Below, in pieces: positions 17,347 through 25,717 of a stretch of DNA of 52,565 nt. Made by a program: the position numbers and the translations under genes. This stretch comes from Desertimonas flava. Its GTDB lineage: Bacteria; Actinomycetota; Acidimicrobiia; Acidimicrobiales; Ilumatobacteraceae. Where the stretch lies: assembly GCF_003426815.1 (NCBI RefSeq), contig NZ_QKYK01000038.1:1-52565 (forward strand), read 5' to 3'. Positions within the stretch are counted from its first letter, which is position 1, and each line of letters begins with the position of its first letter. The notes below the pieces were generated by a model. That model saw only the letters and a list, made by a program, of their open reading frames with translations, had not been told where the DNA came from and did not search any database.

Positions 17347-19896
17347 ATGAGTGAAGTCGCCACCCCCGCCGACCCGTATCGCCTCGACAAGAACGTCGTG
17401 CCCGAGCGGTACGACGTGGTCCTCACCCCCGACCTGGACGCGGCCACCTTCAGCGGCTTCGTCGCCATCACGGTGGCCGTCGCCGAGCCGACCGACACGA
17501 TCGTGCTCAACGCGATCGAGCTCGACATCCGATCCGCCACGATCGGCGGCGCCCCTGTGCAGTGGTCGCTCGACGAGGCCACCGAACGCCTCACCCTCGT
17601 GGCCGCCGAACCCGTCCCGGCCGGCCCCGCCACGATCGACATCGCCTTCGACGGCATCCTCAACGACAAGCTGCGCGGCTTCTACCGCAGCACGTTCGTC
17701 GACGGCGACGGCGACGAACGGGTGATCGCCACCACCCAGATGCAGGCCACCGACTGCCGCCGGGCGTTCCCGTGCTGGGACGAACCCGAGTTCAAGGCGG
17801 TGTTCGGCATCACGCTGATCGTCGATCCCGACCTGTTCGCCGTGTCCAACGGACCCGAGGTCGAGCGCAGCGCGGTGCAGGACGGACCGGACGCCGGCAA
17901 GGTGAAGATCCGCTTCGCCGACACGATGGTGATGAGCACGTACCTCGTCGCCTTCGTCGTCGGCCCGCTCGAAGCCACCGATCCCGTCGACGTCGACGGC
18001 GTCCCGCTGCGCGTCGTCCACGTGCCCGGCAAGGCCCACCTCACCGGCTTCGGTCTGCAGATCGGCGCCTTCGCCCTGCGCTGGTTCCAGGAGTACTACG
18101 GCGTCCCGTACCCGAGCGACAAGGTCGATCTCTTGGCGCTCCCCGACTTCGCCGCCGGCGCCATGGAGAACCTCGGCTGCATCACCTTCCGCGAGAGCGT
18201 GTTGCTGGTCGACCCCGACACGGCCACCCACAGCGAGCAGGAGACCGTCGCCGACGTCGTGGCCCACGAGCTGGCCCACATGTGGTTCGGCGACCTCGTC
18301 ACGATGCGCTGGTGGAACGGCATCTGGCTCAACGAGGCGTTCGCCACGTTCATGGAGATCGCCGCGTGCGACGCCTTCCGTCCGGAGTGGAAGCGCTGGA
18401 CCACGTTCGGCCTCGAGCGCTCGATGGCGTTCGAGACCGACTCGCTCACGAGCACCCGCCCCGTCGAGTTCGAGGTCAAGTCGCCCGCCGACGCCGACGG
18501 CATGTTCGACGTGCTCACGTACCAGAAGGGCGGCGCCCTGCTGCGCATGCTCGAGCAGTACCTCGGGGCCGAGACCTTCCGCGCTGGGGTCGCCCACTAC
18601 CTGCGCATCCACTCCTACGGGAACACCGAGACCGGCGATCTGTGGGACGCCATCGAGAGCCAGAGTGACAAACCGGTCCGGGAGTTGATGGACTCGTGGA
18701 TCTGGCAGCCCGGCTACCCGCTGGTGTCGGCCCGACTCGACGGCGCCGACCTGGTCCTCACCCAGCAGCGCTTCGCGTTCGGCGAGTCCCTGGACGACAG
18801 CTCCGTCGCCAACACGTGGCTGATCCCCGTGAACGTCCGCACCGGTTCGTCGTCGCAATGGGTGCTGCTCGACGCCGAATCGACCCGCGTCACACTCGAC
18901 GACCCGGCCGCGCCGATCGTCGTCAACGCCGGGGGCCACGGTTTCTACCGGGTCGCCTACTCGGACGAGTTGCTTGGGCGGCTGGCCGGAAGGGCCCTCG
19001 CCGAGCTCGACACGCTCGAGCGCTACAACCTCGTGGACGACGCATGGAGCTCGGTCGTCGCCGGCCGCCTCGCCGCGGCCGACTTCCTCCGCTTCGTCGA
19101 AGGCTTCGCCGACGAGCGCGACGCTGCCGTGTGGCAGGCGATCCTCGTCGGCCTGCGCGGCACGGGCCGGTTGCTCGGCGACGACGACTTCGGCCGCTAC
19201 CAGGCGCGCGTCGCCGCTCTCCTGCGTCCCGTGGTGGCCGACCTCGGCGACCCGGTCGACGGCGAATCCGATCTCGTCGGCAAGCTGCGGGGCTCGCTCG
19301 TGGCCGCCCTCGCCATCCTCGGCGGCGACGCCGACACGATCGCCCGCGCCCGGGCGATCTACGACGCCAGCACCACCGACCCGGCCGGGGTCGATCCCGA
19401 GCTCGTCGCGGCCGCCACGTCGGTCGTGGCGGCGTCCGGCGGCATCGACGACTACGAGCGCCTCCTCGACGGCTTCAAGAACGCGGCGACGCCGCAGGAC
19501 TCGCTGCGCCACCTCTACGCCCTGGCCGAGTTCGACGACGAGGAACTGGTCCTGCGCACCTGCGAGCTCTGCATGAGCGGCGAGGTGAAGACGCAGAACG
19601 CCCCGTTCGTTCTGCGCTTCTGCATCGCCAACCGCCGGCACGGCGCCGCGGCCTGGCGATTCGTGCGCCAGCACTGGGGCGACGCCAACGCCGCATTCCC
19701 CAACAACACCATCGTGCGGATGGTCGACTCGGTGAAGCTGCTCACCGAGGAGACGGTGGTCGCCGACGTCCAGTCGTTCTTTGCCGAGCACCCGATTCCC
19801 CAAGGAGCCAAGACGCTCGATCAGATCCTCGAGCGCCAGCGGGTCAACGCCGCCCTTCGTGCCAGGGAGTCGGCTGCCCTCGCCGCCGAGCTCTGA
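17347..19896 (+). CDS. M1 family aminopeptidase (aminopeptidase N type)
   Basis: An 849-residue cytosolic zinc aminopeptidase. The N-terminal beta domain ends before the exopeptidase motif GAMEN (residues 271-275). The zinc motif is HELAH (307-311) with the third ligand in NEAFATF about 19 residues later. The C-terminal ERAP1-like helical domain spans about 530-840. It cleaves N-terminal residues from peptides and recycles amino acids. Full length for the family. The ATG start is preceded by TACGAT at 17332-17337, 9 nt upstream. It diverges from the adenosine kinase with about 80 bp between starts, so the two promoters overlap. Confidence 0.94.
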   Translation: MSEVATPADPYRLDKNVVPERYDVVLTPDLDAATFSGFVAITVAVAEPTDTIVLNAIELDIRSATIGGAPVQWSLDEATERLTLVAAEPVPAGPATIDIAFDGILNDKLRGFYRSTFVDGDGDERVIATTQMQATDCRRAFPCWDEPEFKAVFGITLIVDPDLFAVSNGPEVERSAVQDGPDAGKVKIRFADTMVMSTYLVAFVVGPLEATDPVDVDGVPLRVVHVPGKAHLTGFGLQIGAFALRWFQEYYGVPYPSDKVDLLALPDFAAGAMENLGCITFRESVLLVDPDTATHSEQETVADVVAHELAHMWFGDLVTMRWWNGIWLNEAFATFMEIAACDAFRPEWKRWTTFGLERSMAFETDSLTSTRPVEFEVKSPADADGMFDVLTYQKGGALLRMLEQYLGAETFRAGVAHYLRIHSYGNTETGDLWDAIESQSDKPVRELMDSWIWQPGYPLVSARLDGADLVLTQQRFAFGESLDDSSVANTWLIPVNVRTGSSSQWVLLDAESTRVTLDDPAAPIVVNAGGHGFYRVAYSDELLGRLAGRALAELDTLERYNLVDDAWSSVVAGRLAAADFLRFVEGFADERDAAVWQAILVGLRGTGRLLGDDDFGRYQARVAALLRPVVADLGDPVDGESDLVGKLRGSLVAALAILGGDADTIARARAIYDASTTDPAGVDPELVAAATSVVAASGGIDDYERLLDGFKNAATPQDSLRHLYALAEFDDEELVLRTCELCMSGEVKTQNAPFVLRFCIANRRHGAAAWRFVRQHWGDANAAFPNNTIVRMVDSVKLLTEETVVADVQSFFAEHPIPQGAKTLDQILERQRVNAALRARESAALAAEL

Positions 19897-19939
19897 CGCG
19901 ATCCCGGCGCCGCCCGGGTGATCACTACCATCGCGGTGC

Positions 19940-20890
19940 ATGAACCGCCGAACTGCTGCGGTCGTGGTCTCGATCGCCCTCGCCGCATGCACCACCACGA
20001 TCTCGGCCGCGGTGGGCGCCACTCCGCCTCCGCCCGCGCCCTCGAGCGCGGCGCCCACGACGGTGCCGGTGACCGGTCTTCCGCCGACCACCGAGGCCGT
20101 CGACACCTCCTTCCTCCGGGGGGAGGCCGAGGCGCAGTTCTTGGCCGCGAACGGCGGCGCCACTCAGGTTGCGTGTGCCGTCCCGCCCGCGGACGAACCC
20201 GGTGTGCTGTTCAACTGCTACGCCGTGGGCGGCGACGGCAGTCTGATCGCGGCGGTCGCAACGATGAACGACGACGGCGGGATCGAGTTCGACCCGCTCG
20301 ACGCGGCAACGGCCGATGCCGGTGGCGCCACCACCACGGCGGCCCCCACGGTCACGTCGGGAACGGGCAGCGCCGTGGTGGCCGTCAGGCCGCCAACGGG
20401 ACCGTCGATCGTGACGATCTCCCACGACGGCGCCGGCGGGTTCGCCGTCCAACCGCAGAACGCAGGCGCCCCGATCGGCTCGCCGTTCGCCGTGGCGACC
20501 GGCGCGGTCAGCGGCGACCACCTGGTCGTGTTCACCTCGCCGGTGACGGACTTCGCGGTCACGGCCGACGGCGCCTGGACGATCGAGGTTGCCGCGGCGT
20601 CCACCGCAGCGCCATTCCCTGTCGACGTGACCACGACCGGTGAGGCACCCGTGGTCCTCGCTCTCCCCGACGGCGGCGAGCTGCCGGTGTCGGTCGAGTA
20701 CCAGGGCAGCGGGCCGATCGTCATCTCCACGTTCACGGCCGCCGGCCTCCAGGTCGTCCTCGACGAGGCCGGTCCCTTCACCGGCGAGGCGGTGCTGCCG
20801 TCCGGTCCGGGGTACGTCGGCATCGACGCCAACGGCCCGTGGACCGTGCGGCCGCTCGCGTCCCAACCCGACTCGACGGCCGTCGGCTGA
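19940..20890 (+). CDS. Putative secreted lipoprotein, unknown function
   Basis: A 316-residue protein I do not recognise. The N-terminus is a lipoprotein-type signal with lipobox LAAC at residues 14-17. It is followed by a Pro/Thr/Ala-rich linker (about 28-52), a small domain around GEAEAQFLAANGGATQVACA that ends near FNCYAVGGDGSL with two cysteines, another Thr/Ala linker, then a beta-rich second half rich in Gly, Val and Thr. The first small domain has the look of DUF4333-type secreted domains, but I would not name it. The context is other cell-surface proteins. Possible -10 TACCAT about 8 nt before the ATG. Confidence 0.7.
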   Translation: MNRRTAAVVVSIALAACTTTISAAVGATPPPPAPSSAAPTTVPVTGLPPTTEAVDTSFLRGEAEAQFLAANGGATQVACAVPPADEPGVLFNCYAVGGDGSLIAAVATMNDDGGIEFDPLDAATADAGGATTTAAPTVTSGTGSAVVAVRPPTGPSIVTISHDGAGGFAVQPQNAGAPIGSPFAVATGAVSGDHLVVFTSPVTDFAVTADGAWTIEVAAASTAAPFPVDVTTTGEAPVVLALPDGGELPVSVEYQGSGPIVISTFTAAGLQVVLDEAGPFTGEAVLPSGPGYVGIDANGPWTVRPLASQPDSTAVG

Positions 20891-20934
20891 CCCCGCCCTC
20901 GTCGCCCGGTGACGAATCGTTACGATCTGAGACC

Positions 20935-20964
20935 ATGCACGGCCGCGGACTGACGCTTCGATGA
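20935..20964 (+). CDS. Nine-codon leaderless leader ORF (candidate)
   Basis: ATG at 20935 lies 8 nt after TACGAT (20921-20926), the spacing seen at other probable leaderless starts here. The frame codes for nine residues, MHGRGLTLR. Its TGA overlaps the ATG of the next gene (ATGA, 20961-20964). That arrangement would let ribosomes loading on the leaderless end reach the following gene by termination-reinitiation. It may simply be part of the 5' leader. No conservation evidence is available. Confidence 0.4.
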   Translation: MHGRGLTLR

Positions 20965-22079
20965 GCCCCACCGATCCGCCGCTCACCCCTGGCGGCACCG
21001 ACGACCCCGAGGAGCCGTCCTGGGAGCGGACCAGCGAGCTGCCGATCGTCCCTCCTGACGCGCCCCTCCCCGACTCCGAGCCGGTGACACCGCCGCCGGA
21101 TGACGCCGCGAGCGATCCCGCCGACGTCCCGACCGCCGCTGTCGAGGCGACCGGCGGCGACGACGGCGGGCTGCCGCCGACCGACGTACTTCCTGGGACC
21201 GGTGGCGGCGACGATGGAGGCGATGGCGATGGCGACGGCGACGGCGACGACGCCTCGTTGACCGACCTGTCGCTCACCCAGCAGCTCGCCCGGCGCCGGG
21301 TGTCGCATCGCCGCTACGTGATGCGGCGCATCATGGTCGTCGGCGCGCTGCTCCTCGTCGTCGGGGCGGCGGTGACGGCGATCGTGCTGCTCGCGTCGGG
21401 AGACGGCGACGGCGATGACCAGACCGCCGGGTCGGTCCCGGACACGGCCCAGGTCACCGAGCCGGTGGCCGCGCCGACGTCCACCAAGCCCCGACCGGCG
21501 TCCACGACGACGGTCCCGCCGACGACGGCAACCACGAGACCCGCCCGGACGACCACCGTGGCGCCGGCAGTGGTCGATCCGACCGACCCCGAGGCGACCG
21601 AGGCCGCGGTCACCGAGCCGGAGGCGACCGAGCCCGAGGTCACCGAGCCGGAGGCGACCGAGCCGGAGGCGACCGAGCCCGAGGCGACCGAGCCCGAGGC
21701 GACCGAGCCCGAGGCGACCGACGCCGAGCCCACCGATGTCCCGGCATCATCGGCGCCGGCCACCACCGAGCCCGTCGAGATCGTCTACGACCTCACCATC
21801 GAGCCCGACTGCGAGATGCAGGGCGGGGCCAAGGTCGACCAGGGGGGCGAGGACGTCGAGTGTCTCGAGGAACGGCTGATGCAGATCACCGACGATGCCC
21901 TCGACCTCGAGGTGGACCGGGTGTTCGACGACCGGACCGATGCGGCGGTCCGGGCCTTCCAGGAGTTCTTCGAGCTCAAGGTCGACGGCATCGTCGGCCG
22001 CGAGACGGCGTCGAAGCTCGGGATCTGGCCCGGTTCCTGGCCGCCCGACACCACGCCCGAGACGACGACCGCCGACTAG
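20961..22079 (+). CDS. Single-pass membrane protein with C-terminal peptidoglycan-binding domain
   Basis: 372 residues. An acidic Pro/Asp/Gly-rich cytoplasmic region (1-105) leads to one transmembrane segment (about 120-142, after RRYVMRRI). Next come a Thr/Pro-rich extracellular linker with about nine EATEP-type repeats (DNA 21590-21722) and a C-terminal PG_binding_1 domain: VECLEERLMQITDD, then VFDDRTDAAVRAFQEFFELKVDGIVGRETASKLG. The family binds peptidoglycan, so this likely tethers the membrane to the wall. The start follows a nine-codon leader by overlap. Its TAG stop shares a CTAG with the hydrolase on the other strand. Confidence 0.85.
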   Translation: MSPTDPPLTPGGTDDPEEPSWERTSELPIVPPDAPLPDSEPVTPPPDDAASDPADVPTAAVEATGGDDGGLPPTDVLPGTGGGDDGGDGDGDGDGDDASLTDLSLTQQLARRRVSHRRYVMRRIMVVGALLLVVGAAVTAIVLLASGDGDGDDQTAGSVPDTAQVTEPVAAPTSTKPRPASTTTVPPTTATTRPARTTTVAPAVVDPTDPEATEAAVTEPEATEPEVTEPEATEPEATEPEATEPEATEPEATDAEPTDVPASSAPATTEPVEIVYDLTIEPDCEMQGGAKVDQGGEDVECLEERLMQITDDALDLEVDRVFDDRTDAAVRAFQEFFELKVDGIVGRETASKLGIWPGSWPPDTTPETTTAD

Positions 22080-22765
22080 GCCGCGCCGACGAACCTCAGC
22101 ACGGCGTCGACGAAGTCGAACGACTCGGTCGTGGCGAAGTGGTCGACGTTGCGCAGCGTCGTGACCGTCGCGTTCGGGAATCGCTCGGCGAGCGGCTCGG
22201 CGGGACCGGAGAAGTCACGGTCGCCGATGACGATCAGTACCGGGCAGGTGACCACCGACAGGTCGACCTCGCCCAGCGGCGCCGCGGCAGGGCGGCGCAT
22301 GACGGCGGTCAGCGCGGCGAGGTCGTTGCCGGGCTGCTCGGCGTACTGCCGGAACAGGCGGCCCGTGGCATCGAGGTCTCCGAGGGCGTCGGCGGGAGCC
22401 TCGAGCGCCCTGATGATCCGCTCGTGACCGTCGGGATCGGGCGTGAGCGTGCCGCCGCCGATACCGGCCAGCACCAGGCGTTCGAAGCGGTCGGGGTGCT
22501 CGGCAGCCAAGCGGGCGAGCGTGATGGCCCCGAGCGAGAACCCGACCGCGGCGCACGGCGCCTCCGGCAGGGCGTCGAGGATGCGGTCCCCGAGCGACCC
22601 GTAGGCGGCCGGATCGGTGGGCTTCGGTGCCGTGCCGTGGCCGAGCAGGTCGACGCCGATCACCCGCTTGCCCGCCTCCTCGAGCAGCATCGTGAAGCCG
22701 GTGGACTCCCACGTCGTCGCGAAGGAGCCGCCCCATCCGTGTACCAGCACCACATCATCAGCCAT
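22076..22765 (-). CDS. Alpha/beta hydrolase
   Basis: A 229-residue cytosolic alpha/beta-fold hydrolase. VVLVHGWGGS gives the oxyanion hole, VGFSLGAITLARLA holds the nucleophile serine in GFSLG, the acid is in VIGDRDFSGP, and the catalytic histidine is in NVDHFATTE. Short for the family but complete. Substrate unknown. It is monocistronic and convergent with the peptidoglycan-binding gene, with overlapping stop codons. Confidence 0.88.
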   Translation of the reverse strand: MADDVVLVHGWGGSFATTWESTGFTMLLEEAGKRVIGVDLLGHGTAPKPTDPAAYGSLGDRILDALPEAPCAAVGFSLGAITLARLAAEHPDRFERLVLAGIGGGTLTPDPDGHERIIRALEAPADALGDLDATGRLFRQYAEQPGNDLAALTAVMRRPAAAPLGEVDLSVVTCPVLIVIGDRDFSGPAEPLAERFPNATVTTLRNVDHFATTESFDFVDAVLRFVGAA

Positions 22766-22827
22766 CGAGTCAGTCTGGCCGTCGCGCTGGCCCAGGATCG
22801 AGCCGCGGGCGTGGCATCATTCGGGCC

Positions 22828-23091
22828 GTGATGCCAGGCCAGTGGCTGGACGACCCGACGAGGCGCTATCGCAAGCGATGGCACGACGGCACCGCGTGGA
22901 CGGAGTTCGTCACCGACGACGGGCCGGCGTCGATCGATCCGATCGGGGCCCCACCGCCACCTCCGCCGTCCCAACCCTGGGCGTACGGCCAGCCGGGCAC
23001 CTACCCGACCTACGCGGGCGCCCCGCCACTCGGCTACATCGGCGTGGCGATCCTGGCGATCGCCGTCGTCGCCCTCGCCGCCGACGGCTGA
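22828..23091 (+). CDS. DUF2510 domain membrane protein
   Basis: An 87-residue protein. Residues 1-36 match the DUF2510 pattern PGQW-DDPTRRYRKRWHDGTAWTEFV (positions of the Trp and the RWHDGT loop are clear). This is a small N-terminal domain common in actinobacterial membrane proteins. A Pro-rich stretch then leads to a C-terminal hydrophobic segment (about 69-86), so it is tail-anchored. GTG at 22828 or ATG at 22831 could start it. No function is established. Confidence 0.8.
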   Translation: MMPGQWLDDPTRRYRKRWHDGTAWTEFVTDDGPASIDPIGAPPPPPPSQPWAYGQPGTYPTYAGAPPLGYIGVAILAIAVVALAADG

Positions 23092-23127
23092 TCGCCGCAG
23101 TCGGCACTGCGCCTCCCGCGTCCTCCG

Positions 23128-23856
23128 TCAGCAGGGGGTTGCCGCTCCGTTGCTCGAGATCGGCTGTCCGGCCGCCGTCGTTCCGACGGCCCGGAAGATC
23201 CAACCGGGCTCCGTGAAGTTGCAGCGGCCGATCACGACCGAGTCGGAGACCGACCCGGACCCCGGAAGCGGTCCGTAGAACAACACGTATCGGGGAGCGC
23301 TGATCTCCACGATGCTGCCACCCAGCAGCCCGGACGCGAAGACGTCCAGGACCACGCAGCCCTCTACCGCATCCAGCGGGCAGAGCCCCTCCCTCGCACC
23401 CACGGCACGTGACTCCAGGACGAGTGTGGGCGGCAGCGGCGCCACCGTTGTCGAGGTGCTCGATGTCGTCGATGTCGACGATGTCGTTGATGTCGTCGAT
23501 GTCGTCGATGTCGTCGATGTCGTCGTCGACGTGGACGTCGTCGTCGAGGATGTGGACGTGGTCGGCACGGTCGTGTCGCCGACCGTTGTCGCCGGGTCGG
23601 TCGAGGCAGGAACCGTCGCCGGTTCGGCCGACGTACTCGGCGCGACCGTCGTCGGTGGCGAACAGTTTGTCGCCGCCTCGACCGCACCCGGCACCAGGAC
23701 CGCGGGGATCGAGACGGCAGCCACCATGACGGCCGCAGCACGAGGGGCGTGACGACGCATCGCCAGGACCAACGTCGACCCCACCACGATCAAGGCGACC
23801 GCGACCAACAGGATGGCGAGGCCGCTCTGGCCCGTCACCGGCAGCTGACAATTCAC
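23128..23856 (-). CDS. Ser/Thr-rich exported protein with an LPVTG motif at its N-terminus
   Basis: 242 residues. GTG at 23856 has a strong ribosome site (GGAAGGGG, about 6 nt upstream). Residues 5-9 are LPVTG, followed by a hydrophobic stretch (13-33) and RR (34-35). That order is a sortase sorting signal, normally found at a C-terminus. A second hydrophobic stretch (40-57) ends in a signal-peptidase-like VEAAT site. A Ser/Thr linker (about 85-140) and a roughly 100-residue domain with four cysteines follow. M33 could start a simple signal-peptide protein, leaving the LPVTG part unexplained. No family recognised. Confidence 0.7.
   Translation of the reverse strand: MNCQLPVTGQSGLAILLVAVALIVVGSTLVLAMRRHAPRAAAVMVAAVSIPAVLVPGAVEAATNCSPPTTVAPSTSAEPATVPASTDPATTVGDTTVPTTSTSSTTTSTSTTTSTTSTTSTTSTTSSTSTTSSTSTTVAPLPPTLVLESRAVGAREGLCPLDAVEGCVVLDVFASGLLGGSIVEISAPRYVLFYGPLPGSGSVSDSVVIGRCNFTEPGWIFRAVGTTAAGQPISSNGAATPC
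23461..23550. repeat. Short tandem repeat (GTCGTCGAT-type) coding for the Ser/Thr linker
   Basis: About ten imperfect copies of a 9-bp GATGTCGTC unit on the plus strand. On the coding (minus) strand these encode the STT/TST repeats of the exported protein. Such a tract can change length by slippage in steps of three residues without breaking the frame. Confidence 0.8.
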
Positions 23857-23935
23857 GTCGGCCCCTTCCCACCGATCCGGCACCCATCACCGGACTCCAA
23901 TGACGACCGTAACACCCGCCCGCCAGGCCGATCGA

Positions 23936-24370
23936 TCAGCTCACGATCTCGGCGATCTGCGGGACGAGCTGATCCAGCAGGTAGGGCACCGAGAGCACGG
24001 TGTTGTAGGTGAGTGCTCCACGGGTGTCGGTGTCGGGGATCACCATGCGCCCGTCCGCGACGGCCGGGACGGCCTGGAGCACGGGGTCGTTGGCGACGAA
24101 CTCGCGCGCGTCGGGCTGGTCGGCGAGCATGATGATCACGTCGGCGTCGAGGAGGGTCGCCTGCTCCACCCCGAGGAACAGGTCGGGATCCAGCGAGGCG
24201 ATGTACTCGATGTTCGGCTCTCCCTCCAACACCTCCGGCACGTCGCCGTCGATCATCGACATCGCCCACGGGCCGAGCCGCGTCTCGAAGAACGTGAAGC
24301 CGGTCAGCGCGATCGGCGTCACGCCGAGGGCGAGGGCGACGTCGGCGTCGGTCACCCCGAGCGAGACCAC
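23936..24370 (-). pseudogene. Iron-siderophore binding protein remnant, 5'-truncated with internal deletion
   Basis: 144 residues resembling FecB/CeuE-type binding proteins. The first lobe is recognisable from VVSLGVTDADVALALGVTPI to IASLDPDLFLG. The text then jumps straight to LLDADVIIML and the C-terminal VLQAVPAVADGRMVIPDTDT, which normally lie about 120-130 residues further on. There is no signal peptide. In-frame family-like codons (PERVVSLG) continue upstream of GTG 24370 to about 24385, but no start codon precedes them before the in-frame stop at 24461-24463. So both the leader and the central part are missing. It lies directly downstream of tRNA-Ala. Confidence 0.78.
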
Positions 24371-24423
24371 CCGCTCCGGGGCGTACCGTAACGCTGGGGC
24401 ATCGAGGGGTCCGCCACGCGAAA

Positions 24424-24459
24424 CAGGGGCCGCTCCGAACTGGTCGGAAATGGCCCCTG
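24424..24459 (-). terminator. Hairpin downstream of tRNA-Ala
   Basis: Arms CAGGGGCC (24424-24431) and GGCCCCTG (24452-24459) pair perfectly over 8 bp with a small inner CCGA/TCGG stem, and three T residues follow on the minus strand. It begins 18 nt after the tRNA 3' end and is the probable terminator of the tRNA transcript. Confidence 0.7.
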
Positions 24460-24476
24460 ATCAGGTCTTTCGGTTG

Positions 24477-24549
24477 TGGAGCTGAGGGGAATCGAACCCC
24501 TGGCCTCGACAGTGCGATTGTCGCGCTCTACCAACTGAGCTACAGCCCC
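24477..24549 (-). tRNA. tRNA-Ala (anticodon CGC)
   Basis: 73 nt on the minus strand fold into a full cloverleaf. The acceptor stem GGGGCTG/CAGCTCC includes the G3-U70 wobble that marks alanine tRNAs. The D-stem is GCTC/GAGC, the anticodon stem is CGACA/TGTCG with loop ATCGCAC (anticodon CGC, reads GCG), and the T-arm is AGGGG-TTCGATT-CCCCT. The discriminator is A73 and the 3' CCA is not encoded. Confidence 0.97.
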
Positions 24550-24619
24550 GAGAGACGGTGAGTGTACCGGTCACCCGCCGGCGCACGACGCGCGAAACGC
24601 CGGCCGTGCGTGACGTCGG

Positions 24620-25717
24620 TCAGCCGGCCTGCGAGTAGTCGTAGCCACCGCGGCTCTGCTGCCGCCGACGCTGCACGGGGTGCTGACCCGTGGCGTGACG
24701 GCCGTTGCGCACCGCGGTCCCGCGGGTGATCTCACGGCCGGGCTGCTCGCGACCGAACGGATCCCGAGGATCACGTGGCGTGGGCATGGCGTATGGATCG
24801 CGGGCCGCTTGCGGACGGGTCGCTCGGCCGTAGGAGATCCGGCCCGACTCGCCGCTACCCGGAATGGGCGCGGAGCCGCCGCTCGCGGAGCGGGGCTGCG
24901 TCGGCCGCGCCACCGGTCGCGTCGCCGCCTGGGGGGCGGGCCGGCGGCGGGGCTCCTCGTAGGCGCCGTCGTCGTAGTCGTAGTCGTAGCGGGGCTCGTC
25001 GTCGTAGTAGTCCTCGGCCGGGCGCCAGTCACGCACCAGGGGATCACGGGGCGCCGCCTGGCGGCGCTGCTGCGGCGTGTAGCGCTGGACACGCTGACGG
25101 GGCATCCCCGCCGCCCCGGCCTCGCGCTGCTGCAGCGACACGAGCAGGTACACGTAGCCACCGAGCGCGATCATGCCGGCGGCGAACAGGAGCACCATCG
25201 CCTTGGAGTCGGTGGTGACGGCGAGGAAGCCGCCGCACAGCGTGGTGAGGATGAGCATGAACAGCACGTTGGCCCGGCGCCGCTTCACGTCGCCCATGGC
25301 GCTGCCGGTCGCCGGGCGGCGCATCGGGCCGCTCGGGTCGTACGCGTCGCGACCGGATCGGGTGCCGTGTGTGCGGGACCGCAGCGAGGCGTCCTGCATG
25401 CGCTGGTTGTCGGCGCGAGAACCACGGGCGGAGGGGCCGTAGCTGTTCTGACCGCGAGGGCTGGAGGACCGGGCAGGTCCCCGCTGCGCCGGACGGCCGC
25501 CGGCTGCCGGCCGGCTCAGCGACGAGGGAGCGAGCGAACGACCCATCGAGCGCACGGCGACGCCGCGCGTGGGCATGGCTCGCTGCAGGCTGGAGAGCTG
25601 GTCGCGGAAGTCGCTGACGGACGAGTTCGGTCGGTTCTCGGCTCGGTTGCGCAGGAGCGGCGGCAGGAGAACGGCCGCCCAGGCAGCTGCGACAACGATG
25701 AGTATGACCTGTCCCAT
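24620..25717 (-). CDS. sepX: SepX/GlpR-like divisome-associated membrane protein
   Basis: 365 residues. An N-terminal membrane segment (1-22) is followed by the conserved RNRAENRPNSSVSDFRDQL and LQRAMP block, a disordered basic linker, two more membrane segments (about 150-167 and 172-193), and a Tyr/Asp/Arg-rich tail. This architecture matches actinobacterial SepX (Streptomyces) / GlpR (Corynebacterium), the membrane partner of the MoeA-like protein Glp in cell division. moeA and galU lie in the same cluster, as they do in M. tuberculosis around Rv0993-Rv0996 (from memory). The ATG directly follows the TAA of a 49-codon ORF. Confidence 0.85.
   Translation of the reverse strand: MGQVILIVVAAAWAAVLLPPLLRNRAENRPNSSVSDFRDQLSSLQRAMPTRGVAVRSMGRSLAPSSLSRPAAGGRPAQRGPARSSSPRGQNSYGPSARGSRADNQRMQDASLRSRTHGTRSGRDAYDPSGPMRRPATGSAMGDVKRRRANVLFMLILTTLCGGFLAVTTDSKAMVLLFAAGMIALGGYVYLLVSLQQREAGAAGMPRQRVQRYTPQQRRQAAPRDPLVRDWRPAEDYYDDEPRYDYDYDDGAYEEPRRRPAPQAATRPVARPTQPRSASGGSAPIPGSGESGRISYGRATRPQAARDPYAMPTPRDPRDPFGREQPGREITRGTAVRNGRHATGQHPVQRRRQQSRGGYDYSQAG

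Noticed and set aside
17260-20163. A 967-residue open frame on the minus strand across the M1 aminopeptidase gene
   Set aside because: It is antisense to a gene with complete catalytic motifs, its predicted protein is all Arg/Gly/Asp/Val/His low-complexity, and such long antisense frames are expected at this GC content.
23461-23550. CRISPR or regulatory direct repeats
   Set aside because: The 9-bp periodic pattern is in frame and codes for a Ser/Thr linker of the exported protein.
24352-24534. A 60-residue minus-strand frame over the tRNA-Ala region
   Set aside because: It reads through the tRNA and its terminator hairpin and shows no protein-like pattern.
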